Position numbers and translations under genes: made by a program
Notes under the pieces: model-generated
Database searches by the model: none
What the model was told of the DNA's origin: nothing
What the model saw: only the letters and a program-made list of their open reading frames with translations
Shown: positions 61,656-64,000 of the stretch, one piece after another
Position numbering within the stretch: the first letter of the stretch is position 1
Layout: each line of letters begins with the position of its first letter
Source of the DNA: Synechococcus sp. CS-1325
GTDB taxonomy: Bacteria; Cyanobacteriota; Cyanobacteriia; PCC-6307; Cyanobiaceae
DNA: 64,000 bases
Direction: 5' to 3'
Assembly: GCA_025128135.1 (NCBI GenBank)
Contig: JAHLYW010000004.1
Span: 1-64,000, forward strand

Positions 61656-63961
61656 CGCTGCAGGGCCTCGAAGAAATCGACGCTGGAGCGGCGGGCGGCC
61701 ACCTCGGCCTGCAGCCTGGTGTAAGTGGCCGCATCGATCGGCTCGAACGGCAGCCGCGGGAAGGTGGCATTGGCATCGAAGCGGGCCAGCAGGGCGGCGG
61801 AGATGTAGCCCTCGCCTGCGTCGATCGCCTTGTGGATGGCCTCTGCCAGCGGCTCGATCTCGTTCTCGCGGAACTCCACCGTGGCGGAGGTGTTGTGGGC
61901 CGTGTAGTGCTTCTGCACCTGCATGTAGAAGTCGAACTGGGCCAGCGCCGAGAAGTTGTTGATCTCCACCGCATCGGCGCCCGGGATGTTCGCCCAGCTG
62001 ACTTCAGTGGGGATCTCCACCAGCCATTCGCCGCAGCGGGGATCAAAGGGGTCATCCAGCAGGCGCCCCTGCTCGTCCTTGTCGGATTGACTGGGCACGA
62101 TCGTGTAGCCGTAGTCGAGGCAGGCCAGCGCCACCGGATCGTTCTTGCGGAAGGTGATGCGGCGGATGAAGCGCTGTGCCTTGGGGGGGTGCCAGCCGGG
62201 AGACGCGCCCGTGAGCAGGCTCTTGGTGCCGGCCGGTTGCACCGTGGTGCAGCGGTTGGGGCGCCGCAGACCGTGGCGGTCGCAGTAGTCCCACACCGCT
62301 TCATTGACGATCTGCTTCCAGCGCCCCAGGTACTCCGCTTCCTGGGCCTTGAACTTCAGCCCCTGCTCCGTTTCAGGGCGGCCCTGCTCCCACCAGTTCA
62401 ACCAGGGGGTGCCGAAGGCATGCACGAAGAAGTCGAACAGGCCGGTGAAGCTCACCCCCACAATCGGATCCCAGGCGCGGCTCTGGCGGTAGCGCTCCAC
62501 TTCGAAGTCGTGGTTGAGCAGGCAGGCCACCGCCAGGCCGCCAGCTTTGAAGGCATCAGCCTGGGCCTGGTGATCGGCGGGATCGATCCGGTTCAGATGC
62601 ACTTCCGCCAGGTTGCAGTGGAAATCAGCACCCAATATTTCACCGCATGGATTTAGACCGTATCGCCCTAATCTGTGCTCCAATTCATTATCTTCAATCT
62701 CCGGATGATTCAGCTGTAACCAGCGCCCCGCCTCCTCGCGGCCCTGGTCCACATAGATGTCGATGAACTCGCTGCGCAGCTCCGGGGTGGTCAGCAGGTC
62801 GGCATTGGAGCGGGCGATCGCTTCGGGGGCGAACTGGATCGCCCCTTCGCCGCTCTGGAATTGCTTGACCACCGCCTCCAGCACCACCTCTTTCGAGGGG
62901 CGGCTGTGGAACACCCGGGTGTGGTTGGCCATCCGCAGCGCATCGCGCTCGGGGTCGATGCTCCAGTTGCCCTCGGCGTCCTGTTGCCAGAGGTTCTCCT
63001 TGGCGCCAGCGGCGGCTGAATCCTCCGCGGAGAACTGACGCATGCCGGCGCTGCGGCGGATGTTGCCGGCCACGATCGTGACCGCCGCCTGATCGATCAG
63101 CAGGCAGCACTCCACCGAGCTGAGCCGGCGGCCGATCGCCTTGTTGAGGATCTGGGCCACGCGGCCGTAGAGGTCGCCCAGCTTCACCGGGTTGGCCATG
63201 CCGCCGAAGCCCTTGAGCGTTTCGCCCACCGGCCGCACGTCGGAGAGGTCCACGCTCACCGTGATCGGGGCGCCGGCGTCGAAGCGCTCGTCGCTGCTCA
63301 GCTCCAGCAGCAGCTGGTAGCTGTCGACCCAGCCGCGGCGGGTGTCGCCCACCTTGATCGACACCCGGTTGCCATCGATGCTGTGGCTGGTGGCCTCCTG
63401 GCGCGCTCCGGCGGGGGTGAGGCCGATCGGGCTGACGCCCTCGATCACCAGCTGGTTGCGGACCAGCGGCAGCCGCTCGATCAGGCGTGGCTCGATGATG
63501 GCGCCGGTGCCGCAACCCATCATCGCCAGGTCCATCATCAGACCGAAGGCTTCCCAATCCACCAGGTTGGTGGAGGTGCAGTTGTAGGCGCCGGAGAAGT
63601 TATGGCGCTGCTCGATCCAGGGGGTGCCACCGATCCACAGCCAGCGCCCCGACGGCAGCGCCTGCTGGTGCTTCTGCATGCGCCGGATCAGCTCCACTTC
63701 CTCGGCATCGAGATGGCCCAGCTGGCGCAGACCCTCCAGGTTGCGCTCGGACACCTGATGCCAGCTTTCGCGGCCGCCTGGCGTGCGGCGGGAATAGGTG
63801 CGGTAAAAAACGGGGTTCGCCGCCGGGGCCGTGGGCGGGAAATCGGGCTCCAGCAAGCCGTTGGCACCGATCTGCCCGCCCTGCAGCCTGCCGGCACTGG
63901 CCTCCTGGCCCACCGCTGCGGCGGGATCAACCAGATCGGGGCGCGCTGGGGTGAGGGTCAC
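61574..63961 (-). CDS. nrdJ: Adenosylcobalamin-dependent ribonucleotide reductase
   Basis: A protein of about 795 aa from GTG 63961 (frame open to the window edge at 64000, so the true start may lie further upstream). Class II NrdJ makes deoxynucleotides with a B12 radical. GAYNCTSTNLVDWEAFGLMM, MMGCGTGAIIEP, IRRSAGMRQFSAEDS, GLNPCGEILGADFHCNLAEV (radical Cys in NPCGE, codon 62647-62645), TVQPAGTKSLLTGASPGWHP and the C-terminal CDSDKCLLPLAKP (redox Cys pair) are intact. A patch of about 90 bp around NPCGE (about 62631-62720) is AT-rich (39 of 90 G/C) against a GC-rich gene. The 3' end overlaps DUF192. Confidence 0.95.
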   Translation of the reverse strand: MTLTPARPDLVDPAAAVGQEASAGRLQGGQIGANGLLEPDFPPTAPAANPVFYRTYSRRTPGGRESWHQVSERNLEGLRQLGHLDAEEVELIRRMQKHQQALPSGRWLWIGGTPWIEQRHNFSGAYNCTSTNLVDWEAFGLMMDLAMMGCGTGAIIEPRLIERLPLVRNQLVIEGVSPIGLTPAGARQEATSHSIDGNRVSIKVGDTRRGWVDSYQLLLELSSDERFDAGAPITVSVDLSDVRPVGETLKGFGGMANPVKLGDLYGRVAQILNKAIGRRLSSVECCLLIDQAAVTIVAGNIRRSAGMRQFSAEDSAAAGAKENLWQQDAEGNWSIDPERDALRMANHTRVFHSRPSKEVVLEAVVKQFQSGEGAIQFAPEAIARSNADLLTTPELRSEFIDIYVDQGREEAGRWLQLNHPEIEDNELEHRLGRYGLNPCGEILGADFHCNLAEVHLNRIDPADHQAQADAFKAGGLAVACLLNHDFEVERYRQSRAWDPIVGVSFTGLFDFFVHAFGTPWLNWWEQGRPETEQGLKFKAQEAEYLGRWKQIVNEAVWDYCDRHGLRRPNRCTTVQPAGTKSLLTGASPGWHPPKAQRFIRRITFRKNDPVALACLDYGYTIVPSQSDKDEQGRLLDDPFDPRCGEWLVEIPTEVSWANIPGADAVEINNFSALAQFDFYMQVQKHYTAHNTSATVEFRENEIEPLAEAIHKAIDAGEGYISAALLARFDANATFPRLPFEPIDAATYTRLQAEVAARRSSVDFFEALQRYDGGELVEAGPAGCDSDKCLLPLAKP

Positions 63962-64000
63962 GGCGGAGAGGGTGGTCAGGTTGGTGAACCATAACGCCAC

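Noticed and set aside
61574..64000. Present-day intein in nrdJ
   Set aside because: The frame runs straight through NPCGE with no inserted domain; only the base composition around it is odd.

Overview
The window is from a high-GC unicellular picocyanobacterium (Synechococcus/Cyanobium type). The evidence is a CpcS/CpeS-type phycobiliprotein lyase, the two-domain cyanobacterial form of ThiE, an adenosylcobalamin-dependent ribonucleotide reductase, several cyanobacteria-type families (DUF3611, DUF1517, TIGR03792-like) and tightly packed genes with many GTG/TTG starts. No rRNA, tRNA or CRISPR array was recognised.

Layout. (1) 1-2.6 kb is a mobile and decayed margin: an ISAs1-type insertion sequence with 19-bp inverted ends and a frameshifted transposase, two small plasmid-like genes, and a broken MNT/HEPN nucleotidyltransferase pair. 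(2) 2.6-37.3 kb is a surface-polysaccharide locus read rightward: about fifteen glycosyltransferases (mostly GT4, plus GT2 and one GT11 fucosyltransferase type), six methyltransferases (three FkbM, one DUF268), a GDP-mannose 4,6-dehydratase-like enzyme, two acyltransferase-3 proteins, an SGNH protein, a WcaF-like acetyltransferase, a PhyH dioxygenase, a Wzy-like polymerase candidate and, at the end, a WecA/WbpL-like initiating transferase. An intact MNT/HEPN pair sits inside the array beside a glycosyltransferase fragment. (3) 37.3-48.2 kb is the assembly, export and anchoring part: a PEP-CTERM-like protein with an in-frame TAG, a Wzc-like tyrosine autokinase with a very tyrosine-rich tail, an HpsJ-like protein, a cyanoexosortase and its EpsI-like partner, a WbpM/CapD-like dehydratase, an OPX (Wza-like) protein and an uncharacterised membrane-anchored protein. 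(4) 48.5-64 kb is the conserved chromosome: era, CpcS-type lyase, trmD, ispF, larB, DUF1517, thiS/thiE, ribF, DUF3611, surE, pheS, nadK, an OmpR-family regulator with a degenerate receiver, DUF192 and nrdJ.

How it fits together. Region 2 would build a methylated, acylated and probably deoxyhexose-containing glycan on undecaprenyl phosphate. Region 3 would polymerise and export it (Wzc-like plus OPX) and process a PEP-CTERM-type surface protein through the exosortase. No Wzx flippase or ABC exporter was seen. Base composition is mosaic: 2.6-5.1, 15.1-16.2 and roughly 42-47 kb look AT-richer than the GC-rich majority, which suggests assembly by repeated transfer. In the core, a short AT-rich patch of nrdJ lies exactly on the NPCGE motif, a known intein insertion point.
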